Source of the DNA: Methylotuvimicrobium sp018830325
Lineage (GTDB): Bacteria; Pseudomonadota; Gammaproteobacteria; Methylococcales; Methylomonadaceae
NCBI RefSeq assembly: GCF_044788715.1
Contig: NZ_CP173170.1
Coordinates: 3,906,001 to 3,970,000, forward strand
Direction: 5' to 3'
DNA: 64,000 nt
Shown here one piece after another: positions 1 to 8,948 of this stretch. The position numbers and the translations under genes are program-made. The notes under the pieces are model-generated. The model was not told the origin of the DNA and did not search any database. It was given only the letters and a program-made list of their open reading frames with translations. Numbering within the stretch: the first letter of the stretch is position 1; each line of letters opens with the position of its first letter.

Positions 1-360
1 AATTGGCAGGACTTGGGCGGGGCTGGTCATAGAGGCTTTCAATCTGGTCAGGTCAACCAAATTCAATATGTTAAAGGCGCTCATAGTGCAGCATTGCACG
101 AGGATAACTGGGATGCAATTGCCGATTTTGTGATTGAAGGGAAACCCGTCGATCCGCCTGGGTCAATCAAACAAAACACCCCGTCTTTTTTGATCAGCGC
201 TATCGGCAAAGTCGCACCATTACTATGGTTAGGCATAATCTACCTGCTGTATCTAACCGGGCGTCAATTTTGGCCTGACTTAAGTGCGCAGCAATGGCGT
301 GATGTGGTTCTGAGCGCGTTGTATGTAGCCGGTATTTTGATAGTTTTGACCAAGGTTTAG
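1..360 (+). CDS. C-terminal part of an alpha/beta hydrolase-like protein (5' end outside window)
   Basis: The reading frame is already open at base 1 and ends at a TAG at 358-360, so only about 119 C-terminal residues are visible. The first part, with a 'VKGAHSAAL' stretch followed by 'IADFV', resembles the region around the catalytic histidine of alpha/beta hydrolases of the esterase/lipase type, where the late His precedes a final helix. After it come two hydrophobic segments (roughly residues 64-83 and 98-116), so the protein probably ends in the membrane. The family call rests on this short stretch only and is tentative; the nucleophile and acid residues would lie upstream of the window. 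Confidence 0.45.
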   Translation, partial: NWQDLGGAGHRGFQSGQVNQIQYVKGAHSAALHEDNWDAIADFVIEGKPVDPPGSIKQNTPSFLISAIGKVAPLLWLGIIYLLYLTGRQFWPDLSAQQWRDVVLSALYVAGILIVLTKV

Positions 361-505
361 CGACTAAAACCGTAACTGGATGAGACGGTCCGGAATGCGT
401 TTGGACTGCACGAATCCGGGAGCGAATTGCTGGCTTCGTGCGGCATGTCTCACCCGGTTGATGCATCGGATGTGATAATTCTAAATTTGTGGAGAAGACT
501 GCAGG

Positions 506-1132
506 ATGACGACTAACAAAGGGACGCTGGTTCGATGGCTTGATGACAAGGGGTTCGGTTTTATAAAACAAGATAATGGCGACCCGGATATTTTCATCCA
601 CATTTCGGCATTAAAGGGCATGAGCCGAAAGCCTGTCATTGGCGATGTCATTCATTACCGGATCGGCTTTGACAAAAGCGGCAAGACCCGCGCGATCGAT
701 GCCAAAATCGAAGGCGTCAGCCAGGCTTTGACCTTGGCCGCATTTGAAGAACGTAAGATTTCCAAGCCTTCCTTGTCCAGAGTAAAGCCGCACAGAACGC
801 CGGCGAACTTCAGCAAGCCGCAAAAGCGCTTCAACCCATTCCCTATACTTATTGTCATCGGGATTGCTGCCGTTGCCTACAAGGAAGCTTCAAAGCGTCA
901 TGACTTCTCAGTGCCGGCAGAACCTATTCCCATTGAATACGAATCCCTGGAAAACGATCCCGTCGAATACCAACGGGAGGCGGATACTCAACGGTTCCAA
1001 TGCCAGGGTAAGGAGCATTGCTCCCAAATGACTTCATACGAAGAAGCGTACTTTTACCTCCATAATTGCCCGAATACTCAAATGGATGGTGATGGAGACG
1101 GCATTCCTTGCGAACGACAATTTAACCGATAA
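506..1132 (+). CDS. Cold-shock domain / excalibur domain fusion protein
   Basis: 208 aa. Residues about 5-65 form a cold-shock OB fold with the RNP-like 'GFGFIKQDNG' and 'DIFIHISAL' motifs, expected to bind single-stranded nucleic acid. A basic linker follows, then one hydrophobic segment near residues 112-124. The C-terminus carries an excalibur-type calcium-binding motif: two cysteines around 'CPNTQMDGDGDGIPCE'. In known CSD proteins of this architecture the N-terminal domain is cytosolic and the excalibur domain lies beyond a membrane segment. Start chosen at 506 because a purine-rich GGAGAAG lies about 10 bases upstream. It is followed closely by a small secreted protein on the same strand. 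Confidence 0.8.
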   Translation: MTTNKGTLVRWLDDKGFGFIKQDNGDPDIFIHISALKGMSRKPVIGDVIHYRIGFDKSGKTRAIDAKIEGVSQALTLAAFEERKISKPSLSRVKPHRTPANFSKPQKRFNPFPILIVIGIAAVAYKEASKRHDFSVPAEPIPIEYESLENDPVEYQREADTQRFQCQGKEHCSQMTSYEEAYFYLHNCPNTQMDGDGDGIPCERQFNR

Positions 1133-1154
1133 TCAAATTATTGATGCAGATATT

Positions 1155-1487
1155 ATGAAAAGAAAGACCCGGAATATTTTTATGGCTTATGTTTTACTTT
1201 CGACCTCGTCGCTTGCATATGCAGAAGAATCCTTCTTGAAAGAGCTGGGCGGTCTCATTGGCAAGTTCGGTACCGGAGTTGGCGAAGAAATCGGCAGCAG
1301 CATGGCCAAGCAACAACCGCACTGGATTACGATCGAGCCCGGCAGTAAGGAGGAATGCATCGCCAAGGCCGGCGGCGTTCTGAACAACACTTACATGCGT
1401 TGCCGCAATGGCCGCCAAGAATTTGTCCGTTTTGACGCTAACGGCAATAAGGTTGTTCTTAACGAACGCCCGATACCGACAAATTGA
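1155..1487 (+). CDS. Small secreted protein of unknown function
   Basis: 110 aa. The frame is open from 1086, but the ATG at 1155 gives a proper signal peptide: a charged 'MKRKTRN' start, a hydrophobic core and an AYA-type cleavage site around residue 20. Earlier starts would overlap the preceding gene and hide the signal. The mature part is glycine-rich near its N-terminus and contains two cysteines ('KEECIAKAG', 'YMRCRNG') that could pair in the periplasm. No family recognised. It lies 22 bases after the cold-shock/excalibur gene and may be cotranscribed. Confidence 0.6.
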   Translation: MKRKTRNIFMAYVLLSTSSLAYAEESFLKELGGLIGKFGTGVGEEIGSSMAKQQPHWITIEPGSKEECIAKAGGVLNNTYMRCRNGRQEFVRFDANGNKVVLNERPIPTN

Positions 1488-1545
1488 TACAGAAAAAAAT
1501 CGCGAAATGAGAACATTCAATAGTTTTTCCACCGATTTGCATTTT

Positions 1546-2331
1546 TCAACAGCCTGTTAATAAGCACCTATTGGTGGCTGATTCCCTTACTGCTCATGCT
1601 CGCCTTCTTGAAATCGCCATTGATGAAAGGCGTGTTGGGGGAATTCCAAGTTAACTTGGCGGCCAACTTCTTTCTCGACAAAATGTCTACCAGTCTACCG
1701 GCTATACCGGCTATTTAAGAACGTGTCCCTGACGACCGAAGAAGGCACCACGTAGATCGATCGCGTCATCGTATCCCGTTATGGCGTATTCGTCATCGAA
1801 ACAAAGAACATGAAAGGCTGGATATTCGGGAGCCCTCAGCAAAAAACTTGGACCCAAAAGATTTACCGGCATACCAGCAAATTCCAGAATCCTCTGCATC
1901 AAAATTACAAACACACTCAGACGCTGCAATCGGCGCTAGCGCTCGATCCTGGTAAAGTGTTTTCAGTGGTTGTCATTGTCGGCGACAGCACATTTAAAAC
2001 GCCGATGCAGGACAATGTGGTCTATTCAGATGGCTATATTCGGTTTATCAAAAGCAAAAAGCAACCAGTTATAAGCGATAGTCAGGTTATGGCAATCTGC
2101 GACAAGATTGAATCCGGCCGGCTTAAACCATCGCTCAAAACGCACAGGGAGCATGTGAAGCATGTAAGAACAATCGTCGAGGAAAAGCAGCGCTCGATTG
2201 ATGGAAAGTCATGCCCCAAATGCGGCAAACCAATGGTGCTAGGGACTACACGAAACGGCGAAAATCAGGGCAAGCAGTTTTGGGGATGTTCCGGATTCCC
2301 AAAATGCAGAACAGTTAGGCAAATATCATGA
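1546..2331 (+). pseudogene. Decayed NERD-domain nuclease-related protein with C-terminal topoisomerase zinc finger
   Basis: Translated pieces give a recognisable NERD protein: a membrane segment ('WWLIPLLLML'), 'GEFQVNLAANFFLDK', then in another frame 'RLFKNVSLTTEEGTT', a TAG at 1753-1755, and 'IDRVIVSRYGVFVIETKNMKG' onward. The 'IDRVIV...VFVIETKN' stretch is the nuclease-like core. The C-terminus has a C4 zinc ribbon of the topoisomerase I type ('CPKCGKPM' ... 'GCSGFPKC'). Lesions are a frameshift around 1686-1710, within a short duplication of 'accggctat', and the in-frame TAG. An ATG at 1810 could still give a 173-aa C-terminal fragment. The 5' end abuts an 18-bp sequence repeated at 58319. 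Confidence 0.75.
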
Positions 2332-2517
2332 ATACTGATTAACTCTTACCAACTACTTTTAGTTTTGTATTATGATCGAAGTAGCGCGGCCCCTACTTTT
2401 TTCTGCATTCCACTAATTCATAGTGCTTGATCATTCCGCCATAGTCTCATTTTTACTTTAATGTTCCTTTCAACTACAATTTCATGATCTAAATTCAAAA
2501 CTTTCAACCCTTATTCC

Positions 2518-3507
2518 ATGGCTATTGCTAATCAAATCAAAGCTTTGCTCAAATCGCACGTCGATGGCGACGAGGCTATGTTTTTGTCGATCGCCATGCA
2601 AATGGCCGCACAAGAAGCTAAAAAGGGACATGGCAACCTTGCCAAAGAGATACGCGAACTAATCGATAGTGCAAAGGTAAAAACTCGACTCTCTGAATCC
2701 AAAACCATCCCGCTAGCCAAGCCTAAAGGCGAACTTAGCCAGTTACTGAACGTTTCCTACCCTCAGCTAAGATTGGCGGACATGGTGCTTTCGGAAAACA
2801 TTCAGACCAAATTAGATCGTTTAATCAAAGAGCATAAACACGTCCAACGCTTACGTGCTCATGGTTTGGCTCCGCGTAAAAAGCTGTTGCTAGTTGGCCC
2901 ACCAGGTACAGGTAAAACCATGACGGCTTTGGTATTGGCGGGTGAGCTGGGATTGCCACTTTTCATTGTGCGACTCGAAAGCCTGATGACCAAATATATG
3001 GGTGAAACTGCCGCAAAATTGCGCCTGATCTTCGACGCAATCGAGCAGACTCGCGGGGTCTATCTGTTTGATGAATTCGACAGCATTGGCTCACAACGAG
3101 GTAGCCCCAACGACATTGGCGAAGTCCGCCGAGTATTAAATAGCTTTTTACAGATGATAGAGCAGGACAGTTCCGATAGTTTGCTGATTGCTGCAACGAA
3201 CCACCATGAACTTTTGGATCACGCTTTATTCCGCCGCTTTGACGATCTAATCGAATATGAATTGCCAACGAAACAAGAGATCGTTGCTGCCCTAAAATCC
3301 AAATTGGCCGCTTTTAAAACCACTCGCATTCTTTGGGCTAAAGCAGCAGAAGCAGCAAATACATTGAGTTTTGGTGACATCAACCGCGTCTGCGAAGATG
3401 CAATTAAAGATGTCATCATTCATAATAAGGATGCCGTTACCCATACCGACATAATGCACTCGATCAAAGAACGGCAACTTGTTCGACAAAAACAAAACAG
3501 CCGATAA
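2518..3507 (+). CDS. ietA: AAA+ ATPase, IetA of an IetAS-type defence pair
   Basis: 329 aa. Walker A 'GPPGTGKT' spans residues 127-134, Walker B 'YLFDEFDSIG' 182-191, a sensor-1 'AATNHHELLD' follows, and an arginine-finger-like 'FRRFD' comes next, so this is an active classical AAA module with an N-terminal helical region of about 100 residues. The stop TAA is immediately followed by the ATG of a subtilisin-like protease (TAAATG), which implies translational coupling. An AAA ATPase adjacent to an S8 protease is the composition of the IetAS antiviral system described from defence-island screens; I assign it on composition and order. No clear ribosome binding site precedes the ATG at 2518. Confidence 0.8.
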   Translation: MAIANQIKALLKSHVDGDEAMFLSIAMQMAAQEAKKGHGNLAKEIRELIDSAKVKTRLSESKTIPLAKPKGELSQLLNVSYPQLRLADMVLSENIQTKLDRLIKEHKHVQRLRAHGLAPRKKLLLVGPPGTGKTMTALVLAGELGLPLFIVRLESLMTKYMGETAAKLRLIFDAIEQTRGVYLFDEFDSIGSQRGSPNDIGEVRRVLNSFLQMIEQDSSDSLLIAATNHHELLDHALFRRFDDLIEYELPTKQEIVAALKSKLAAFKTTRILWAKAAEAANTLSFGDINRVCEDAIKDVIIHNKDAVTHTDIMHSIKERQLVRQKQNSR

Positions 3508-5991
3508 ATGTCCGACCAAAGCAGGGAACACCTTCCGCATTTACTGATAAGAGATTCGGTAACCACCGAAAGTTACTCCCGTCCAACACAAGGAATGGGC
3601 GGCGCTGGTTTACGAACACCACCAAGAGATCGTCAGGCCCACTCTCAACAACTGATTGAGCAAATTCAGCACATTCAGTCTCAAGAATCCGGCATCATCG
3701 AACAACAAAAGGCATTCGGTTTGGATGTCGGTAATGGTCTTTATCTGGCCTTTGAAAGCGAACCGGATTTCGAACTTAAGTTTGCCAGCCTGGAATTTCA
3801 GCGAAGCGGGATTGAGCTTTGTAACGTAAAACTTGTTGATGGCAAAACCATCGCCACCGTTTTCGTACCGGAAGGTAAGCTTGCCCATTTTCTAACCAAA
3901 ATCGCCCAATACCAGTCTGAAAACACAAATAAAAACCAACCCAAAAATAGAGAGTTGGTTGAAAGCATTAGTGCGATCAAGCTTGCCGCAATCGATGCGC
4001 TTTGGACAGATGAGCCCGAATTGATGCCGGATGCAGGGCAAGCGATTTGGTGGGAAGTTTGGCTAAGACATTCGGAAAGATACGATTGTGAAGCTTTTGT
4101 TCGCGAGCATGCTCCGCAGCTCAATCTCAGGGTAAGTTCCGAGTCGATTCGCTTTCTCGACAGAACCATTATTCTGGTTTTCGGTACACGCGAACAGATT
4201 AGCCATTCAATCCATTTGTTAGGTGCAATTGCCGAGCTCAGAAAAGCCAAAGATACCGCCGATTTTTTCACCGGTATGAGTCGACAAGACCAGCGAGCTT
4301 GGATGGAACAAACCTTACAAAATCTAACGCCACCGTCCGACACTGCACCGTCGGTTTGTATTTTAGATACCGGTATCAATCATGAGCACCCGCTATTGCA
4401 GCCCGTCGCAGAAACGACCGACATGCATGCCTATATTCCCGGTTGGGGTACCGATGATCGAAACGGCCATGGCACCAATATGGCGGGCGTATCGATCTAT
4501 GGCGACTTAACTGAGGCACTGGCTAATCCATTGCCGATACAACTCACTCATCGATTGGAATCAGTCAAAATCACGCCCAATCCTGATTTTCATAATGACA
4601 AAAAACTATACGGTGCCATCACCCGTGACAGCATAGGCAAAGTGGAAATTACAGCCGCAGATCGGCAGCGCGTGTTTTGCATGGCTGTATCCACTACAGA
4701 TGATAGAGATCGTGGTCGCCCCTCATCGTGGTCTGCAACTATTGATGCCATTTCCTCAGGTGCGGAAGATGAGCAACAGCGATTGATTATTTTGTCGGCG
4801 GGCAATACTGATCCACAACACAGACACCTATATCCAAACAATAACCTGACCGATGAAGTACACGATCCAGGTCAATCCTGGAATGCGCTTACGGTAGGTG
4901 GCTATACTGAAAAAGTCTGGCTAGACACAGCGGCGAATCCTGATTGGTCCCCACTTGCGCCAATAGGCGGTTTGGCACCGGCCAGTTGCACGTCAATGGA
5001 ATGGCAAAAGACATGGCCAATCAAACCGGACATTGTCATGGAAGCAGGTAATATGGCCACTAATCCAGCACACATTGAAGCCGACTACATCGACGATGCC
5101 TTGCAATTGCTCAGCACTGGCCATCAATTTGTGTTGGGTAAACAATTGGTATCGTTTGGCGATACCAGTGCTGCGGCAGCCTTGGCAGCAAATCTGGCAG
5201 CAAGAGTACAAGCCTTATACCCAGACTATTGGCCGGAAACCATCAGGGCACTATTGATTCATTCTGCCTTCTGGACGCCAGCCATGAAAGCTGTGTTCGA
5301 ACCTTTCACCACTAAGGAAAAATACCGGCAACTCTTGCGTTATTGCGGATATGGTGTACCCGATGAAGACACACTATTTTGGAGCGCTCGTAACGAACTT
5401 ACTCTTGTCGCTCAAGACGTGATTCATCCATATACCAAGGAAGGCAGTAACGTTAAAACCCGTGACATCAATTTACACACCTTGCCTTGGCCAACCGATG
5501 ATCTGCGCAACTTACCCCCGAATACCCAAGTTGAAATGAAGGTGACCTTATCTTATTTCATTGAACCTAACCCAGGGGAACGCGGCTGGGTCAATAAATA
5601 CCGCTATGCATCACACGGTCTGCGCTTCGATGTGCGTCGTCCATTAGAGACACTTACAGATTTCAAACAACGCATCAATCAAAAAGCCAGAGACGAAGAA
5701 CATGCCTACAACGGCGCTACGCCCGATAGCGGCCAGTGGCTGTTAGGTGAAAAATTGCGCAGTCTGGGTTCTGTTCACTCTGATACCTGGACAGGCCAAG
5801 CTGCTGAACTTGCCGAGCGAGGTTATATTGCCGTTTCTCCAGTGCTGGGTTGGTGGAAAGAGCGAGCGAATTTGGAGCGTTGGGGAAAGTCGGCCCGTTA
5901 TGCCTTGATCGTTAGCATTAAAACGCCGAGTGTGGAGACGGATATTTACACTCCGATAGCAAATCAAATTCAGCTCTCAGTAATGGTTTAA
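3508..5991 (+). CDS. ietS: Subtilisin-like (S8) serine protease, IetS of an IetAS-type defence pair
   Basis: 827 aa, no signal peptide, so probably cytosolic. The catalytic triad is complete: Asp287 in 'ILDTGI', His321 in 'NGHGTNMAG' and Ser554 in 'GDTSAAAAL'. About 280 residues precede the protease domain and about 270 follow it; neither flank is recognised. The large N-terminal extension distinguishes it from secreted subtilases and fits proteases that act with an AAA partner. The start is fused to the stop of the ATPase gene. By analogy with IetAS, ATPase-controlled proteolysis on phage infection is the likely role; target and trigger are unknown. Both genes appear undamaged. Confidence 0.82.
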   Translation: MSDQSREHLPHLLIRDSVTTESYSRPTQGMGGAGLRTPPRDRQAHSQQLIEQIQHIQSQESGIIEQQKAFGLDVGNGLYLAFESEPDFELKFASLEFQRSGIELCNVKLVDGKTIATVFVPEGKLAHFLTKIAQYQSENTNKNQPKNRELVESISAIKLAAIDALWTDEPELMPDAGQAIWWEVWLRHSERYDCEAFVREHAPQLNLRVSSESIRFLDRTIILVFGTREQISHSIHLLGAIAELRKAKDTADFFTGMSRQDQRAWMEQTLQNLTPPSDTAPSVCILDTGINHEHPLLQPVAETTDMHAYIPGWGTDDRNGHGTNMAGVSIYGDLTEALANPLPIQLTHRLESVKITPNPDFHNDKKLYGAITRDSIGKVEITAADRQRVFCMAVSTTDDRDRGRPSSWSATIDAISSGAEDEQQRLIILSAGNTDPQHRHLYPNNNLTDEVHDPGQSWNALTVGGYTEKVWLDTAANPDWSPLAPIGGLAPASCTSMEWQKTWPIKPDIVMEAGNMATNPAHIEADYIDDALQLLSTGHQFVLGKQLVSFGDTSAAAALAANLAARVQALYPDYWPETIRALLIHSAFWTPAMKAVFEPFTTKEKYRQLLRYCGYGVPDEDTLFWSARNELTLVAQDVIHPYTKEGSNVKTRDINLHTLPWPTDDLRNLPPNTQVEMKVTLSYFIEPNPGERGWVNKYRYASHGLRFDVRRPLETLTDFKQRINQKARDEEHAYNGATPDSGQWLLGEKLRSLGSVHSDTWTGQAAELAERGYIAVSPVLGWWKERANLERWGKSARYALIVSIKTPSVETDIYTPIANQIQLSVMV

Positions 5992-5994
5992 TGA

Positions 5995-6564
5995 TTAACC
6001 AGAATGTATTCTAACTTTATACCCTAAAGCCGTAAGTGCTTTGCTAGTTCTGCCATTTCTAGGGGGAAACAAATTTGGTTTGGCCCAGCCAACTAATTCA
6101 CCTAACGTACTTAATCCCAGATGAGGAATTCGCCATTTTTCATCATGCGTAGCGTCCCAAAGCCTAACCGGTAAATCCTTGTCAGGCCCATCATATAAAA
6201 CATAAGTGATCACATCTAAAATAGATTTCCCTGAAACAGAGCGTTGACTCCATAGAAAATTGGCTAAAAGTTTGATGCACTCATCCTGGCTTTTTTGCTT
6301 TGTACATTTAGACAATCCGTAAGTTTGATTATCAACTCTTAATGAATGATCTCTAGCCGCATGTACCCGTGAACAAAGTTGGATTAGGTTTTCTATAGTC
6401 CATTTTTTGATAGCCTCTTTTTCTAGTAACTTTCGATTAGGTTCTGCCCATTCGTTAATTATTTCGCCTTCTGATGTTGGTGGATTGTCCAATTGTCTCC
6501 ACCAATCAATAGCATTTTTAGTTGCCATCTCTGGATTGGATTTGTTTAGTTCAAAATTATCCAT
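5995..6564 (-). CDS. Unknown protein, last gene of the first type I restriction operon
   Basis: 189 aa, soluble, tryptophan-rich at the N-terminus ('DWWRQL'), no motif I recognise. It ends 'LTALGYKVRIHSG'. It starts 15 bases after the PLD-like nuclease gene and shares its strand with hsdR-hsdM-hsdS, so it is most likely the distal gene of that operon. Its stop is 3 bases from the convergent stop of ietS. The position suggests an accessory role in the restriction locus; nothing in the sequence gives a function. Confidence 0.6.
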   Translation of the reverse strand: MDNFELNKSNPEMATKNAIDWWRQLDNPPTSEGEIINEWAEPNRKLLEKEAIKKWTIENLIQLCSRVHAARDHSLRVDNQTYGLSKCTKQKSQDECIKLLANFLWSQRSVSGKSILDVITYVLYDGPDKDLPVRLWDATHDEKWRIPHLGLSTLGELVGWAKPNLFPPRNGRTSKALTALGYKVRIHSG

Positions 6565-6579
6565 ATAGGGATGTTTGTT

Positions 6580-7356
6580 TCATTCACGAATATAGGAATA
6601 ATAATAAGCATGCAAAAATTGATCGGCTTGTATACCCTTGGCGGAATCAGCAGGCACCCAACTAGGTCTATTTTCATCCTGACAAACCTTTTCGGAAATA
6701 TTTCTCAGAATTTGTAATGTTTCATTCCATTCTTTCAAAAACGAGGCTTTTAATCGATCTTCAGCACGGGCCTTTTTTGAGGGAGCAATAAACGTAAGCT
6801 CTGGAATACTGCGTTTGCTGCCTAAGCCTTCTTTCAATTTCTCCATCTGATTTAATAAGTCGCGTTGCTTGCGCTCAAAACCTTCCAACTCGTCTATTAA
6901 CTCTTGAGTTAAAGGGCAGGCATATTCATCAACACTTTCAAAAAAACGCTCTAATTCTAGGTCAACGCCATTAGAAATAAGCTCGGACTCTGTTAAAAAC
7001 AAACCACATTCAATATTTTCATGCCAAGCCCTATCAGTTAGATTCGCTGAACCAATATAAGCGCCATAACCACCCCACCAAATAACTTTCGGGTGAAAAA
7101 TGTCTGGAACGAGCTTGCAAGTATAGTTAGCCGATTTTTTCCTTAAAAATTTTTTCAAGATTTCAGTGCTAACTGGCACAGAACAATCGTATCTCCCCCA
7201 ATATTCCAAACGTATATTGTGGTCAAAACAAAATTTAATTAATTTTGGATCTCCGCTAGCATAGGCAATAGCCGCTTTAACCCAATCGGTGCCAACAGCG
7301 CCATTCAGAATGGTTTCAAGCCATTGGTTATTAAGGCGTCCTGCTATCAGCTGCAT
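6580..7356 (-). CDS. PLD-like (HKD) nuclease associated with type I restriction genes
   Basis: 258 aa. One phospholipase-D type active-site motif is clear: His88-x-Lys90 in 'FHPKVIW', then 'GSANLTD' with Ser103 and Asn105. A single HKD motif means it would act as a dimer, as bacterial PLD nucleases do. A coiled-coil-like stretch follows around residues 155-180. The gene overlaps the 3' end of hsdS by 10 bases and precedes the unknown 189-aa gene, so translation is probably coupled to hsdS. The likely role is an extra nuclease in the restriction locus; whether it cleaves DNA or RNA cannot be seen. Confidence 0.75.
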   Translation of the reverse strand: MQLIAGRLNNQWLETILNGAVGTDWVKAAIAYASGDPKLIKFCFDHNIRLEYWGRYDCSVPVSTEILKKFLRKKSANYTCKLVPDIFHPKVIWWGGYGAYIGSANLTDRAWHENIECGLFLTESELISNGVDLELERFFESVDEYACPLTQELIDELEGFERKQRDLLNQMEKLKEGLGSKRSIPELTFIAPSKKARAEDRLKASFLKEWNETLQILRNISEKVCQDENRPSWVPADSAKGIQADQFLHAYYYSYIRE

Positions 7357-8948
7357 TTCTTGCCTCTTACTTTCTGAGTTGTTCGTTCCGCATTGATTTT
7401 TCTTAACAAAGCCTCAGCACTGTTTTCGCCGCTGATTAAATCGGGATTTTGCGCACGCCAATCTGCGGTGAGTTCGCCGCAAAAGGCTTTGGCGAGGATG
7501 GACTGAGTCAGGTGGTTAACGCGGCTCTGAGCGTCTTTGACGCGTTGTTCAATTTGGTCGGCGTAGGTGAAAAGTTGTTCTACTCGGTTGACGATTTCGG
7601 TTTGTTCTCCGTGCGAGGGGAAATTTACGTACACACTTCTTAGTGATTTTTTATCAATCGACTTGGTCGCAACACCTCTTACATATTTCTGAATATTTTG
7701 TTCTCCAATATGACTCTTTAAAAAGTAATAAATGTACTTTGAATTAACCAATTTATTTGAAAATCGAATTGCAAAAAGGTTCATTGCTAAACTTGCAGGC
7801 CTATTAAGATTTGGCATTAGGTAAACTGACCCTGCATTACCGATTTTTCCAATCAATATCTCGCCGCCGAACAACTTACTTTTTCCTAAAAAATGGTAAG
7901 CTTCTACGGATATATAGATCAGTAAGTCAGAGAAATTATTTTTCTCAAAATTTGTCGCACGAATCATGCAGGCATAATCTTCATTTTCTTTTAATTCGAC
8001 ATGCTCTTTTAATGTTTCATAGCTCCCATTTGCATGATAATCGGTCAAATAACATATAATTTCCCCTAGCTCGATTAATTTCCAACCATTTGGAATATCT
8101 CGAAAAGGGGGCTCATCATTTAAAGTTGAAAAATCCAATTTCCTTGGGTTTTGCCCACTTCGCTTCAATTGTTGCTCAGCTAACAAATTAAACTCATCGT
8201 CTCTATCTTTTTTAAGCAGTAATATCTCTTTGCCAACATCAAATGAGTTTACTTCTCGCCAATCTTCAGTCAACTTCCCACTCACCGCCGCAGCCAGCAC
8301 GGATTGGCGGAAGCGTTTGAGGATTTTGGGAATGGAATCGAGGCGGGTTTTGATGCTGTCTACTTGTGCCAGCAGTTCGTCCAGTTTAGCGGCGATTTGG
8401 TGTTGTTCGGATAGCGGTGCAATTGGAATAAGAATTTCGTCGAAATGGGAAGGCTTTAAGTTATTTATATTTACACCTGCTGCAAGCTCAGAAACCTTAT
8501 TCCGATATTCGCTTGATACCGTAAACCATTTGACATAACGAGCATTGATTGACGTTATGGGACGCAATACTCCGCAAAATGCTCCAAAACCACCAATCCA
8601 ATCCTCAATGGCGCTTGCCGCTTTACCTACTATATTTCGACTTCCACTTGACATTGCAACGACAATGTCTCCACATTTTATTTTTTGTTGTTCGGATATT
8701 AAATTACCAGGAACATAAACCAGATCATCAAATAAGAGCCGATTGTTCTGGATGTTGTTGGCCCTTAATACCGGCAAATACCCATCAACTTGAATATCAG
8801 CAGAATCATTCTTTCTATACGTAACTCCACGTATTATTTGAGTCACCTTTGACAACGGAAGACTCGGCCAATCACTCGTTACAGTAGTTGCATGTTGGGC
8901 ATCGTTAGCACTAACTGAGTCCATATCTCTAACTTCGGAATTAGTCAT
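7347..8948 (-). CDS. hsdS: Type I restriction-modification specificity subunit HsdS (system 1)
   Basis: 533 aa. It has the two-repeat HsdS architecture: a first target recognition domain from about residue 26, a conserved helical spacer ('PLSEQHQIAAKLDELLAQVD', ending 'SVLAAAVSGKLTEDWRE'), a second recognition domain from 'GWKLIELGEI', and a second spacer ('EQTEIVNRVEQLFTYADQIE', ending 'SILAKAFCGELTADWRA'). The two spacers are similar, as expected, since they pack against the two HsdM subunits. The gene overlaps hsdM by 8 bases and the PLD gene by 10. It looks intact, although its partner hsdM carries a stop. Confidence 0.92.
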   Translation of the reverse strand: MTNSEVRDMDSVSANDAQHATTVTSDWPSLPLSKVTQIIRGVTYRKNDSADIQVDGYLPVLRANNIQNNRLLFDDLVYVPGNLISEQQKIKCGDIVVAMSSGSRNIVGKAASAIEDWIGGFGAFCGVLRPITSINARYVKWFTVSSEYRNKVSELAAGVNINNLKPSHFDEILIPIAPLSEQHQIAAKLDELLAQVDSIKTRLDSIPKILKRFRQSVLAAAVSGKLTEDWREVNSFDVGKEILLLKKDRDDEFNLLAEQQLKRSGQNPRKLDFSTLNDEPPFRDIPNGWKLIELGEIICYLTDYHANGSYETLKEHVELKENEDYACMIRATNFEKNNFSDLLIYISVEAYHFLGKSKLFGGEILIGKIGNAGSVYLMPNLNRPASLAMNLFAIRFSNKLVNSKYIYYFLKSHIGEQNIQKYVRGVATKSIDKKSLRSVYVNFPSHGEQTEIVNRVEQLFTYADQIEQRVKDAQSRVNHLTQSILAKAFCGELTADWRAQNPDLISGENSAEALLRKINAERTTQKVRGKKCS

